64,000 nt of DNA from Pseudomonadota bacterium (GTDB lineage Bacteria > Desulfobacterota > Binatia > Binatales > Binataceae): contig JAJPHZ010000007.1 in assembly GCA_021325025.1 (NCBI GenBank), positions 64,190 through 128,189 of the forward strand. Direction: 5' to 3'. The translations under genes were made by a program, and so were the position numbers. The notes below the pieces were generated by a model. That model was not told where the DNA came from and searched no databases. It saw only the letters and a list, made by a program, of their open reading frames with translations. Below are positions 10,503-18,934 of this stretch, piece after piece (the stretch's first letter is position 1; each line of letters starts with the position of its first letter).

Positions 10503-11582
10503 TTGCCCCTGACGCCCGCTTCGCGAGGCAGGCGCGTCTGCCCAAGGAGGAGCATCGTAGCCATTTCTCATTCTCAGCCAGTTACGGAAGATTCGCTCGA
10601 GCTTCATTTCGACGATCAGCGTCTGTTTACCGACCTGCTGGGCCAGAATGATGCGCACGTGCGGACTATCGAGCAGGCGCTCGGCGTGCGCATCGGGGTG
10701 GCCGGCAATGCGCTGAAAATCTCCGGCGCTTTGACCGAGCAGGCGCTGGGCGGCAAGCTGCTCAGCGAGCTGTACGAGCTGCTTAAGGCCGGCTACCCGA
10801 TTTATCCCAGCGACGTCGATTACGCCATCCGCATCCTGCGCGGCGACCGCAACGCCTCGCTCAAGGACATCTTTCTCGACACCGTCTACGTCTCCGCCCA
10901 CAAGCGCATCATCACCCCCAAGAGCATCCATCAGAAGCTCTACATCGACGCGATCCGCAACCACGACGTGGTCTTTGGCATCGGTCCGGCCGGCACCGGT
11001 AAGACCTATTTGGCGATGGCGATGGCGCTGGCGGCGTTGATGAAGAATCAGGTCACGCGGATGGTGCTGTGCCGGCCAGCGGTGGAGGCGGGCGAGAAGC
11101 TGGGTTTTTTGCCCGGCGACCTGGCGGAAAAGGTCAATCCCTATTTGCGTCCGCTGTACGACGCGCTGCACGACATGGTCGATTTCGACCGGGCGCGCCG
11201 GATGCTGGAGCGAGGCACGATTGAAGTGGCGCCGCTGGCCTTCATGCGCGGGCGCACGCTGAACGACTCCTTCATCATCCTGGACGAGGCGCAAAACACC
11301 ACTTCCGAACAGATGAAGATGTTCCTGACCCGGCTGGGCTACAACTCCAAGGCCGTCATCACCGGCGACATCACCCAAATCGACCTGCCCAGCGGCAAGC
11401 TGTCGGGGCTTAAGGAGGCCCGCACCGTGCTCTCCAGCACGCCGGGCATCGCCTTCATCTATTTCAATGAGCGCGACGTCGTGCGCCATCGCCTGGTGCA
11501 GGCGATCATTTCCGCCTACGAGGCCGCCAGCGGCGAGCCGCCGCTGGGCGAAATGGGCAACGGCGAATCGCGAGACGGCTGA
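10503..11582 (+). CDS. ybeZ: PhoH-like ATPase (YbeZ)
   Basis: This PhoH family NTPase carries Walker A GPAGTGKT beginning at residue 161 (counted from the TTG at 10503), the conserved [18 protein letters not shown] segment, Walker [10 protein letters not shown] and GDITQIDLP. An N-terminal KH-like region ([16 protein letters not shown]) matches YbeZ proteins, which work with the endoribonuclease YbeY in rRNA maturation. It is followed at once by ybeY, the classical order. The start is uncertain. TTG 10503 is the only in-frame conventional start but lacks a good site, while a near-perfect AAGGAGG at 10544-10550 lies just before non-canonical ATC (10554) and ATT (10563) codons, where homologues would be expected to begin. 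Confidence 0.95.
   Translation: MPLTPASRGRRVCPRRSIVAISHSQPVTEDSLELHFDDQRLFTDLLGQNDAHVRTIEQALGVRIGVAGNALKISGALTEQALGGKLLSELYELLKAGYPIYPSDVDYAIRILRGDRNASLKDIFLDTVYVSAHKRIITPKSIHQKLYIDAIRNHDVVFGIGPAGTGKTYLAMAMALAALMKNQVTRMVLCRPAVEAGEKLGFLPGDLAEKVNPYLRPLYDALHDMVDFDRARRMLERGTIEVAPLAFMRGRTLNDSFIILDEAQNTTSEQMKMFLTRLGYNSKAVITGDITQIDLPSGKLSGLKEARTVLSSTPGIAFIYFNERDVVRHRLVQAIISAYEAASGEPPLGEMGNGESRDG
10544..10550 (+). promoter_or_regulatory. Strong Shine-Dalgarno AAGGAGG inside the annotated 5' end of ybeZ
   Basis: AAGGAGG complements the 16S rRNA 3' end almost perfectly but lies 41 bases inside the reading frame if TTG 10503 is the start. It sits 3 bases before ATC 10554 and 12 bases before ATT 10563. 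This argues that translation begins at an AUC/AUU codon or that a base has been misread near 10554-10565. Confidence 0.55.
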
Positions 11583-11583
11583 A

Positions 11584-12087
11584 GTGCCAGTCGAGCTAAG
11601 CTGCGACCTCAAACGCGTTAGCCGCTACACCACCCAGTTGCGGCATGAAGCTGAGCTTTTACTGCGATTGGTGGGGCGGGAGGACTGCGAGTTGTCGATT
11701 CTGCTGACCGGCGACCAGCGGATGCGCCAGCTCAACGCCTACTACCGCTTTCGCAGTCAGCCCACCGACGTGCTGTCCTTCGGCCAGGACGCCAAAGAGG
11801 AGGCCAGCATCACGCTGGGCGAGGGAGAGTATCGGCCGCCCGACGCGATTCTGCTGGGCGACGTCGCCATCTCGCTGGAAACCGCGGCGCGCCAGGCGCG
11901 CGAGATGCGCCAAAGCCTCAGCCGGCGGCTGCGCACTCTGCTCGTGCATGGCGTTTTGCATCTGTTGGGTTATGATCACCAACGCGCCGCCGACGCCAAG
12001 GTGATGTTCGAGTACCAGGAGCGGCTGGAGGCCGCGTTGGAGGAGACGGTCAAATCCAATCCGGCGCCGTTCGAGCCTCCGCGATGA
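11584..12087 (+). CDS. ybeY: Endoribonuclease YbeY, rRNA maturation factor
   Basis: The 167-aa protein has the signature metal-binding motif HGVLHLLGYDH with H122, H126 and H132, the three zinc ligands of YbeY. The upstream conserved stretch YRFRSQPTDVLSFGQ is also diagnostic. It is a single-strand-specific endoribonuclease in 16S rRNA processing and ribosome quality control. The GTG at 11584 is chosen as start because it lies one base after the ybeZ stop (TGA 11580-11582) and gives the normal length; the frame is open further upstream only as a shadow of ybeZ. Confidence 0.96.
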   Translation: MPVELSCDLKRVSRYTTQLRHEAELLLRLVGREDCELSILLTGDQRMRQLNAYYRFRSQPTDVLSFGQDAKEEASITLGEGEYRPPDAILLGDVAISLETAARQAREMRQSLSRRLRTLLVHGVLHLLGYDHQRAADAKVMFEYQERLEAALEETVKSNPAPFEPPR

Positions 12088-12641
12088 AACTGCCGCGCAC
12101 GCTGGCCCGCGGATGGGGCGGGATGCTGACGCATTTCACCCGTGCCTCGCATCCGGCCGCAGCCCTCGATAATCTGGCCGCCATCCTCAGCGCCGGGATG
12201 ATTCGCGCCAGCAGCCGCATGATCAGGACCAAACGGCCGGTAATTTGCTTCTTCGACGCGCCCGTGGAGCATCTGGCGCGCGTGCTTGATCCGCGCGCCC
12301 GCCGCCGCTATGAGCCCTTCGGCATCGCGGTCAGCAAACCATACGCGTTCAAGATGGGTGCCCGGCCGGTCATCTATCTGCCCTGGCAGGAGGCGGCGCA
12401 GATTCTGCCGGCCTCCGAGTTGTGGCGGGTGGTAAGCCTGGACCTGGAGCGGCGGCCCGCGGTTGACTGGACCTTTGAGCGCGAATGGCGGATGGCGGGG
12501 GACCTTCGCCTTGGCTCCCGCGACATTGTGGTGCTGGTCGAGGACTGGCGCGACGCCGACGAAATCTACGCTCGCTTTGACGGACATCCACCATGCGCGG
12601 GAGTGCTGCCATTAAAAAGCCTGTTCCCACCCCGGCCCTGA
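12084..12641 (+). CDS. Uncharacterised AbiGi/DUF2971-like protein in the ybeY-lnt interval
   Basis: A 185-aa protein of unknown function, translationally coupled to ybeY by an ATGA overlap. It begins with a LTHFTRASHPAAALDNLAAIL segment and continues with PVICFFDAPVEHL, YEPFGIAVSKPYAF, ARPVIYLPWQEAA and DWTFEREWRMAGDL. This succession (HFT, phenylalanine/aspartate/proline turn, GIA-K, PViYlp, EREWR) resembles AbiGi-type putative antitoxins and DUF2971 proteins, some of which may have an ADP-ribosyltransferase-like fold; I assign it by motif memory only. Its 3' end overlaps lnt by 49 bases. In many proteobacteria this slot holds the CBS-domain gene ybeX/corC. Confidence 0.75.
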   Translation: MKLPRTLARGWGGMLTHFTRASHPAAALDNLAAILSAGMIRASSRMIRTKRPVICFFDAPVEHLARVLDPRARRRYEPFGIAVSKPYAFKMGARPVIYLPWQEAAQILPASELWRVVSLDLERRPAVDWTFEREWRMAGDLRLGSRDIVVLVEDWRDADEIYARFDGHPPCAGVLPLKSLFPPRP

Positions 12642-14272
12642 CCCCGTCCCACACGCTGCCGCGCGCCGCTCTGGCCGCCGCCAGCGGCGTTGCTTTGGGA
12701 CTGGCCTTTCCCAAGTTCGACGTGAACCTGCTTGCCTGGGTTGCGCTGGTGCCGCTGCTCTATGCCGTCGAGGGCCTGCGTCTGCGAGGCGTGTTCGGCT
12801 ACTCGATGTTGCAGGGGTTCGTGTTCTACGTGCTGTCGCTGTACTGGGCGGTCATCCCGCTGCATACCTTCGCCGACGCGCCGATGTGGATGGCGGTCGG
12901 GCCGATGCTGCTGCTCTCCGCGGTGGAGGCGCTGTTTGTAGCCGCCACCCTGCTCGGCGCGATCTTCGTCACGCGCCGGATGCGGATTCCCATCGTGCTG
13001 ACGCTGCCGGTGGCATGGGCCGCGGTCGAATGGCTGCGCAGCTTTTTTCCGATCGGCTTTCCGTGGAACCTGATCGGCTACACCGCCTATCGCAATTTGG
13101 GCCTGATTCAATTCGCCGACATCACCGGCGTGTACGGCGTATCGGCGCTGATCGTGTTTTTTAATGCCGTCATCTACACGGTGATTTCCGCGCCGTCGGC
13201 CGCCAACCGCCTGAAGATCGCCGGGCTGTCGGTGCTGACCGCGTCGATGGTGGCGGCGGCGGTGTACGGCGGGGTGCGCATCGCGCAACTGCAGCACGAG
13301 AAGTACGACGGCTCAGTGAAGATCGCGATGGTGCAGGGCGACATCCCGCAGAGCATCAAATGGGACCCCAATTTCCGCCCTTCCAGCTTCGGCGTTTACG
13401 TCGACCAGACTTTGCATGCCGCCCGGGAGCATCCCGACCTGATCGTATGGCCCGAGGCGGCGGCGGCCTTTTACGTCCAGCCCGACAACGTCTATCCGCT
13501 GGCGGCGCTTGCCTCCGACGCCGAATATCGCCAGCGCCTGCTGCAACTGGCGCGCGAGGCCCACACGCCGCTGTTGTTCGGCGCGCCGGCGCTGCGTTTC
13601 ACGCCCGAGGAGATCGACTCCTTCAACCGCGCGTACCTGGTTTCGGCGGATGGAAAAATCGTCGACTACTACGACAAGATCGATCTGGCGCCGTTTGCCG
13701 AATACGTGCCGGCCCGCAAGTTGTTTGGCTTTTTCGTGCATAAGGTGGTGGTCGGCCTGGGTGAATTCGTGCCCGGCACGCGCCAGACCCTGTTCGACGT
13801 CAAGGGCGCCAAGCTGGCGGTGCTGATCTGTTACGAGGGAATTTTCCCCGACCTCAGCCGGCGCGCGGTGGCCAACGGCGCCGACATCCTGGTCAACATC
13901 ACCAACGACGCCTGGTACGGTCGCAGTTCGGCGCCTTACCAGTTGCTGGCGATGTCGGCGATGCGCTCGGTGGAGACGCACACGCCGATGGTGCGCGTGG
14001 CCAACACCGGCATCAGCGCCGTGATCGAGCCCGACGGCAGGATCACCGCGCGCACCGAGCTGTTCGCGCGCGGGTCTGAAATCCGCACCGTGAACTGGCG
14101 CCACGGCGGCACCATCTATACCACCGTCGGCGACCTGTTCGCGGAAATCTGCTTCGCGCTGACCATAATCGCCCTGATCGCCGCCCTGATAAGCCCGCGG
14201 CGCCCGCAAGCAGACGCCATCTACGAGTCGGGTCTGCTGTCCGCCAACGGCTCAACGCGCCGCCAGGCGTAA
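12593..14272 (+). CDS. lnt: Apolipoprotein N-acyltransferase
   Basis: The 559-aa inner-membrane enzyme adds the third acyl chain to lipoproteins. Six or seven N-terminal membrane helices (residues 25-230) include the GFPWNLIGYTAYRN loop. The nitrilase-type domain carries the catalytic triad E288 (WPEAA), K362 (DKIDLAPFAEYVP) and C413 (ICYEGIFPD), followed by NITNDAWYG, and a final helix lies near residue 530. Order and spacing agree with E. coli Lnt (E267, K335, C387). ATG 12593 lies inside the preceding gene, giving a 49-base overlap. A later start would remove little of the fold, so the overlap could be shorter in reality. Confidence 0.96.
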   Translation: MRGSAAIKKPVPTPALTPSHTLPRAALAAASGVALGLAFPKFDVNLLAWVALVPLLYAVEGLRLRGVFGYSMLQGFVFYVLSLYWAVIPLHTFADAPMWMAVGPMLLLSAVEALFVAATLLGAIFVTRRMRIPIVLTLPVAWAAVEWLRSFFPIGFPWNLIGYTAYRNLGLIQFADITGVYGVSALIVFFNAVIYTVISAPSAANRLKIAGLSVLTASMVAAAVYGGVRIAQLQHEKYDGSVKIAMVQGDIPQSIKWDPNFRPSSFGVYVDQTLHAAREHPDLIVWPEAAAAFYVQPDNVYPLAALASDAEYRQRLLQLAREAHTPLLFGAPALRFTPEEIDSFNRAYLVSADGKIVDYYDKIDLAPFAEYVPARKLFGFFVHKVVVGLGEFVPGTRQTLFDVKGAKLAVLICYEGIFPDLSRRAVANGADILVNITNDAWYGRSSAPYQLLAMSAMRSVETHTPMVRVANTGISAVIEPDGRITARTELFARGSEIRTVNWRHGGTIYTTVGDLFAEICFALTIIALIAALISPRRPQADAIYESGLLSANGSTRRQA

Positions 14273-14286
14273 CAGCCGCAGCATTT

Positions 14287-15306
14287 TCAGACCTGCCTGC
14301 TGGATGAACCGCCGCTCTTCTCGCGGGCGACCATCAGCGACCACTGCGCGATACGGTCCCACAGCAGCCTGCGGGTGGAGGCGAAGTTGTGCATGTGCGC
14401 CATGTTAGGGACGACGTAAACCGATACGTCGCGGGAGCTTTTGAAGGCGCAAGGTTCGGCGTGCGGGTCAGGGATCACGTCGCGCTCGCCGGCCGCGATC
14501 AGCACCGGTACCTCGATCGCTGCCGCTTCCTGGGCGACATAGCCGGGCGCCAGCATCAGGCGCGCGAACGCGGGCATGGTCAGGCTGCCCCACGGCGGAC
14601 TGGTCTTGCGCGCCGGATAGCCGCCCTTCATGTCCGCATCCAGGATGTCCTGCGGGACATCCTCCCAATGGAACGGATAGACGAAATCGACCTTGACATT
14701 GGCGCCGCCGCGCGCGCGCAGGTTGCGCACGTCGTCGTTGCGGAAGAACCGGTTGGCCGCGATTGCCTGCCGGCGCGCGGCTTCAGTGCGCTGCGGCAGC
14801 ACGGTATGAATCGCGCTGAAGCCCAAAGTGGCGATCGCGTCGCACGTGCCCATCCGCCCCTGCATCACGATCGTGATACATCCGCCCATCGACTGGCCGA
14901 TCGCGATCCGGACCAGGCCGGGCAGCGCGGGAAATCCGGCCGCCAGAGAGCCTTCGGCAAGCTGTGCTGAGATCTTGCGAATCGCAGCATCGTTGGCGGC
15001 CGCCACCGTTTCCACGGTCAACGCCGTCAGGTCTGGGATGGTGCTGGTGCCGACGCCGAGATGGTCGGCGGCTACAACAATAATCCCGCGCTCGACGTGA
15101 TGCTGCGCCTGGCTGTAGCCGCGATGGCCCGGCGGGTTGAGGTCGAAGTAGCCCTTGCTGTAGCCGCCGCCGGGAAAGGCGAAGATTACCAGCGGCGGAG
15201 AGACAAGTTTGGCCGGATCGGGCAGGAACACGGAGGCCGCAATATGCAGCGGCCCCGGCGCCGCCAATGCGTCGGATACGTCTACTTTAAGTTCGATCGG
15301 TTCCAT
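14287..15306 (-). CDS. Alpha/beta hydrolase
   Basis: A 339-aa alpha/beta hydrolase. The nucleophile elbow is GQSMGG, preceded by FAFPGGGYSKGYFD as the oxyanion loop region and VVAADHLGVGTST after the next strand. A likely acid lies in AAGERDVIPDPH and the catalytic His in PNMAHMHNFAS. ATG 15306 (MEPIELKVDVS) is preferred to the ATG 54 bases upstream, whose extra residues look non-family. The substrate is unknown; an ester or lactone is possible. It is convergent with lnt, with 14 bp between the stops. Confidence 0.85.
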   Translation of the reverse strand: MEPIELKVDVSDALAAPGPLHIAASVFLPDPAKLVSPPLVIFAFPGGGYSKGYFDLNPPGHRGYSQAQHHVERGIIVVAADHLGVGTSTIPDLTALTVETVAAANDAAIRKISAQLAEGSLAAGFPALPGLVRIAIGQSMGGCITIVMQGRMGTCDAIATLGFSAIHTVLPQRTEAARRQAIAANRFFRNDDVRNLRARGGANVKVDFVYPFHWEDVPQDILDADMKGGYPARKTSPPWGSLTMPAFARLMLAPGYVAQEAAAIEVPVLIAAGERDVIPDPHAEPCAFKSSRDVSVYVVPNMAHMHNFASTRRLLWDRIAQWSLMVAREKSGGSSSRQV

Positions 15307-15375
15307 ACAGCGCCGATTATAGAAGAATCCCGCAACCGTCACAGGGCTGAGTGCCTTCACGGCCCGACACCGGTT

Positions 15376-15789
15376 TCAATCCGATGTGGCCGGGACGCGT
15401 CCTGTGAACTTGACCGGCGTCAATGCACCGTGCGGCGCGGCGCACGCCACCACGCCGCCCGCGCCCAGTGAGGTGCAATCGTCGATGCAATCGTCGTATT
15501 CACCCTGCGTGTCAGCCAGGCAATCCTGGAGGTCCTGCAAGTCGGTATCGCCGCTTTGATATTGGGCGCGGCATTCGCTCAGGGCCGACACGTATTCGTT
15601 CCTGCAATCATCGTTGCAGCTTGCGCGGGCGGCGGCGCACACCGCCAGCATCGCGGCGGCGACAAGCACGGCGGCGGGCCAGGCGCGATTGCTGACCGGA
15701 TGCGAGGCGCTGGCCGTATCGGCGGTGCGGCGCGGCGCGCGCCGCCTTCTTAAGATCGGAAGTGCAATAATGGTCCGAGCCGAGGTCAT
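15376..15789 (-). CDS. Small exported cysteine-rich protein, unknown function
   Basis: A 137-aa protein whose ATG at 15789 is followed by a basic segment and a hydrophobic stretch AAVLVAAAMLAVCAAARAS, which looks like a signal peptide. The mature part is acidic, with paired cysteines in CNDDC, then single Cys residues in SECRAQ and LQDCLAD, then CIDDC. This suggests a small disulfide-bonded helical hairpin in the periplasm or outside the cell. A Gly-Ala tail with one more cysteine follows. I recognise no family. It lies divergent from the exported 447-aa protein, separated by 82 bp. Confidence 0.55.
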   Translation of the reverse strand: MTSARTIIALPILRRRRAPRRTADTASASHPVSNRAWPAAVLVAAAMLAVCAAARASCNDDCRNEYVSALSECRAQYQSGDTDLQDLQDCLADTQGEYDDCIDDCTSLGAGGVVACAAPHGALTPVKFTGRVPATSD

Positions 15790-15871
15790 GTGTGTACTAC
15801 AAACCGGCCGGCGCCGGTTGACCTGTGAAGCGTTACCAATTGTTATCGACGCAGAGGTTTGACGCAATTAG

Positions 15872-17215
15872 ATGCTTTTCACCGCGCATCGCCGCCTGCT
15901 CGCGATCGCCGGCGCCGGGCTCACCGCCCTTTTAAGCTTCATTCCGCGCCTGGCCCTGGGCAGCCCGCGCCTGTGGCAGCCCTTGATATTGCGCGGAAAT
16001 CAGCTGCCCCAATTGCTCAACATCCCGGTTAACCGGATCGAAGTATTGGCCGTCCATCAGGGCCGTCTCGAGCCGATTCCGTTCCAGGTCGACTCGGTGC
16101 TGGTGGGTGGAATCTTTGGCCTGCCCCGCGGTCCGCAGCCCACCACCGACGCGATGCCGCAGGCGGTTGGCCCCAACGACGAGTTGTCGATGATGATGTT
16201 CGATCTGGGCGAGCGAATCGCGCAACCCGCGCAATTGCCCGAACGCGCCCTGGAGGTGGCGGTCGCCGACCCGCTGGGCGGTGCCGAGCGCTACGCCTAT
16301 ATCGGCGTGGTCAGGAAGCCGCGCCTGAGCCCGGTTCGCTACGTCGATTACGATCCGCAGCGTCAACTGATTGAGACCGAACATTACCGGCTCAGCCTCA
16401 AGCACGAATTCCCCGACGACCTGCGCTTGCAGAACCATAAGGGCGAAACCACCCGCAACCTGATCAGCGGCTTCGAGCTGCGCGGCACGGTTACGGTGCT
16501 CAACCTGCTCCAGTTCCATCTGACGGAGCACGACCTGGACAGCCGCCTGCTTGCCTATCGGGCCGGACCGGTGCGCGTGATCCGGCGCGTGGGGCATCGG
16601 ATTCGGGTTTTTTTGGGGGTGCGTTCGCCGGAAGTTTCGACGGTCGAGTTCTTCTACCGCGACTTTGCCCAGGCGCCGTTTACCATGCGCCTGCCGCTGC
16701 GCAAACTCTTCCGTGACATCCAGGGGCGCATCGCGATGGATTTCGTGGACTTGCGCGGCTATTCGCTGCTCGCATCGGGACTGGAGTCGCCGCTTCCACT
16801 CGATGACCACACCGCCGCGGCGGTCGGCGACAACACGCCAGCGCAATGGATTGGGCTGCGGGGCGGGGAACGCCTGATGCTGCAGACGTTCGCGGCCTCC
16901 TCCGAGTTGGGCTTCATCCAACGCCATCTGTACTATCGAGCCGAGTCCTCCGCGCCCGGTGCAGCATCAGGAGCGTTGGCAGCGGCGGTGGGAATCGACA
17001 CCGATGGATGGCAGCGGCTTCCCGCCGGCTCGCATCGCTTCAACCCGTTGCTGATAAGCGCGCCGCCCGACTACGGCGCCGAGCGCGCTATCGCCGAGGC
17101 CGCAATCGCCCCGCTGGTCACGGTGCGGACGGTAGCCGAGCGCAACCTGCCGCCCGGCGCCGCCCGATTCGGAGCCACCGTGTCGTCGTCACTGCTGGGT
17201 GAGGACGGCAAGTAA
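15872..17215 (+). CDS. Exported protein of unknown function beside the Mla operon
   Basis: A 447-aa protein starting with a Sec-type signal (MLFTAHRRLLAIAGAGLTALLSFIPRLALG). The remainder is soluble and probably beta-rich, with segments such as EPIPFQVDSVLVGG, DELSMMMFDLGERI, YAYIGVVRKP, and VRVIRRVGHRIRVFLG. I recognise no catalytic motif. It ends 56 bp from the stop of the convergent pqiC-like gene, so a role in the cell envelope is suggested only by location and export. The ATG is close to the divergent Cys-rich gene and no strong SD was seen. Confidence 0.75.
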   Translation: MLFTAHRRLLAIAGAGLTALLSFIPRLALGSPRLWQPLILRGNQLPQLLNIPVNRIEVLAVHQGRLEPIPFQVDSVLVGGIFGLPRGPQPTTDAMPQAVGPNDELSMMMFDLGERIAQPAQLPERALEVAVADPLGGAERYAYIGVVRKPRLSPVRYVDYDPQRQLIETEHYRLSLKHEFPDDLRLQNHKGETTRNLISGFELRGTVTVLNLLQFHLTEHDLDSRLLAYRAGPVRVIRRVGHRIRVFLGVRSPEVSTVEFFYRDFAQAPFTMRLPLRKLFRDIQGRIAMDFVDLRGYSLLASGLESPLPLDDHTAAAVGDNTPAQWIGLRGGERLMLQTFAASSELGFIQRHLYYRAESSAPGAASGALAAAVGIDTDGWQRLPAGSHRFNPLLISAPPDYGAERAIAEAAIAPLVTVRTVAERNLPPGAARFGATVSSSLLGEDGK

Positions 17216-17270
17216 AGAGAAGAGGGGGCGCGAGCGAGGACACTCGCGCGTCAACGGCCGGGCTCAGCAG

Positions 17271-17912
17271 TCAGATTAACGGTCGTTTTTGGACGCTGGT
17301 TTGCGCCACGGCCGCCGCGAGCTGACGGCTGAAGGCGGTCAGCGTCTGGCTCAAGGCTGCGACCTGCTCGTCGGTACTGGCGCCGCCCGATGCGCTGAGG
17401 TCGGTCTCGCCGCGGTCGAGGATGCGGCCGCTGGCAGGGTCGTTGATGGTCCATCGCGCGGCCAGGTGCGCATTGCCCTGGCTGTCGCATTCGAAGCGAT
17501 CGACGGTAATCGCAACCTGGTAGTCGATGTGGGTGGAACTGTACCAGGGGAAACTGACGATCTGCTGCGTGCCGAGCAGGCTTGAGAGATTGTGGGCAAG
17601 GACGCGCGCGAAGTTGTTCCTAAGCGGCTCGGCCCAATGATCGTTTTGCGAGATCAGCAGGCGATTAGCGCCCATCCGCGTGACGATATCGGTGCGGTCG
17701 AGGTAGTCGGGAAACCTGATCGGGCCCAGCCCCAGCACCAGCGCGCGCGTGCCCGCCTGATTGGCCGGCGCGCCCGCCTCGCCCGGCGCCATCGCGGTCA
17801 GCACGAAGAACCGGGATCGGTCGGGGATCGGCGCCAGCAGGGTGCATCCGGCCAGTAAGGCCGCGACGGTCCAAAGCCAGGCTGAATTGAGGAGCCGGTT
17901 GCAGTGCTTCAT
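17271..17912 (-). CDS. PqiC/ABC transport auxiliary lipoprotein (DUF330-like)
   Basis: This 213-aa lipoprotein has lipobox LLAGC with Cys at about residue 23. Features such as RFFVLTAM, LGLGPIRFPDYLDRTDIVTR, NRLLISQNDHWAEPLRNNFARVLAHNLSSLL and the C-terminal coiled segment are typical of PqiC, the outer-membrane lipoprotein partner of MCE transporters. It would dock the MCE tunnel to the outer membrane. Its ATG overlaps the stop of the mlaD-like gene by four bases, so it is the last gene of the operon transcribed from 20926. Confidence 0.9.
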   Translation of the reverse strand: MKHCNRLLNSAWLWTVAALLAGCTLLAPIPDRSRFFVLTAMAPGEAGAPANQAGTRALVLGLGPIRFPDYLDRTDIVTRMGANRLLISQNDHWAEPLRNNFARVLAHNLSSLLGTQQIVSFPWYSSTHIDYQVAITVDRFECDSQGNAHLAARWTINDPASGRILDRGETDLSASGGASTDEQVAALSQTLTAFSRQLAAAVAQTSVQKRPLI

Positions 17913-18934
17913 CGCCCGTCCTGAGATGCTGCTCTGCCGCGTATGACGGCGCTGGGGTTGCGCTGCAGGAACTCGGCCAGCTCGCGGGTGGCGCGCGCCG
18001 CGCCCGAAATGTCTTCCAGCGTTTTGTTGAGTTGATAGGTTAAAGGAGAAGCCGGATCCAGAATTATCCTGGCCTCGGTAAACGCGGCCTGGGCTTCGCC
18101 GAACGCTTTTTGCGCCGAGATCATCGCGGCGCGTGCCTGGCGCATGGTTTCGGCGGTGTTGTCGGAGGCGCCGCGCAGGCTGTGTGACAGAGGCACCACT
18201 TCGGACTTGATCGCATCGGTCATGCGCTTGGCACTTTGCGCCGCTTCATTGAGCGATTTGGTCGCCTGCCGCAGCCGATCAAGGGTGGCCTCAAGCTGCG
18301 GCGACTGCACCAGGGAGCGAATCGAATCGGTCATCTGCACCATCGACTGGACCATTGCCGGAAAGTCGACCTGACTGAGCCGGGCTACCACCTTGCCCAG
18401 CCCCTGCTGGAACTGCTCGAACTCGGTGGGCAGAGTCGGAATTTCCTGAAAGGTCGAATTGGGCGGCAGCACGAAATGGGCGGGCGTGCCGGGATGCATG
18501 TCGAGGTCGACGTAGAGCAGCCCCGTCAGCAGACTCTCCATCGACAACTGCCCGCGCAGGCCGGCGTCGATCAGGCGCTTGAGGGTGCGCGGATCGTCCA
18601 GGTCAAGGGCTTTGCCGCCGCGGCTGATGATCTTGCGCTCGTCCAGTTCGATCAGCACCGGCACCCGCATTACGGCCGGATTCCGCGTTCCCACCACACT
18701 TTGCAACTGGGCCAGGCTCAGCAGGATCCGGTACACCGAGCCGATCTCGACGCCGTGGAATTTCACCGGCGCATCGACGCGCAGCCCGTTGACGTTGCTC
18801 TGGAAGTAAAGGACGTAGAGGTGGCGATGGCGGAACAGGGTGCCGGAGCCCAACAGGGTAATTGCGATCACCACCAGGACCACCGCGCCCACCACGAAGG
18901 CCCCCACCGCCGCCAGGTTGACTCGCCTAGCCAT
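17909..18934 (-). CDS. mlaD: MCE family lipid transport protein (MlaD/PqiB-like)
   Basis: The 341-aa protein has one N-terminal membrane helix (AVGAFVVGAVVLVVIAITLLG) followed by an MCE domain (YFQSNVNGLRVDAPVKFHGVEIG, then a long insert and GLRGQLSMESLLTGLLYVDLD). A helical C-terminal half (about residues 185-320) is rich in heptads and could form the coiled needle of an MCE hexamer. Together with the upstream ATPase and permease it would move phospholipid or other hydrophobic compounds across the periplasm. Its start overlaps the mlaF-like gene by 8 bases. Confidence 0.93.
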   Translation of the reverse strand: MARRVNLAAVGAFVVGAVVLVVIAITLLGSGTLFRHRHLYVLYFQSNVNGLRVDAPVKFHGVEIGSVYRILLSLAQLQSVVGTRNPAVMRVPVLIELDERKIISRGGKALDLDDPRTLKRLIDAGLRGQLSMESLLTGLLYVDLDMHPGTPAHFVLPPNSTFQEIPTLPTEFEQFQQGLGKVVARLSQVDFPAMVQSMVQMTDSIRSLVQSPQLEATLDRLRQATKSLNEAAQSAKRMTDAIKSEVVPLSHSLRGASDNTAETMRQARAAMISAQKAFGEAQAAFTEARIILDPASPLTYQLNKTLEDISGAARATRELAEFLQRNPSAVIRGRAASQDGR

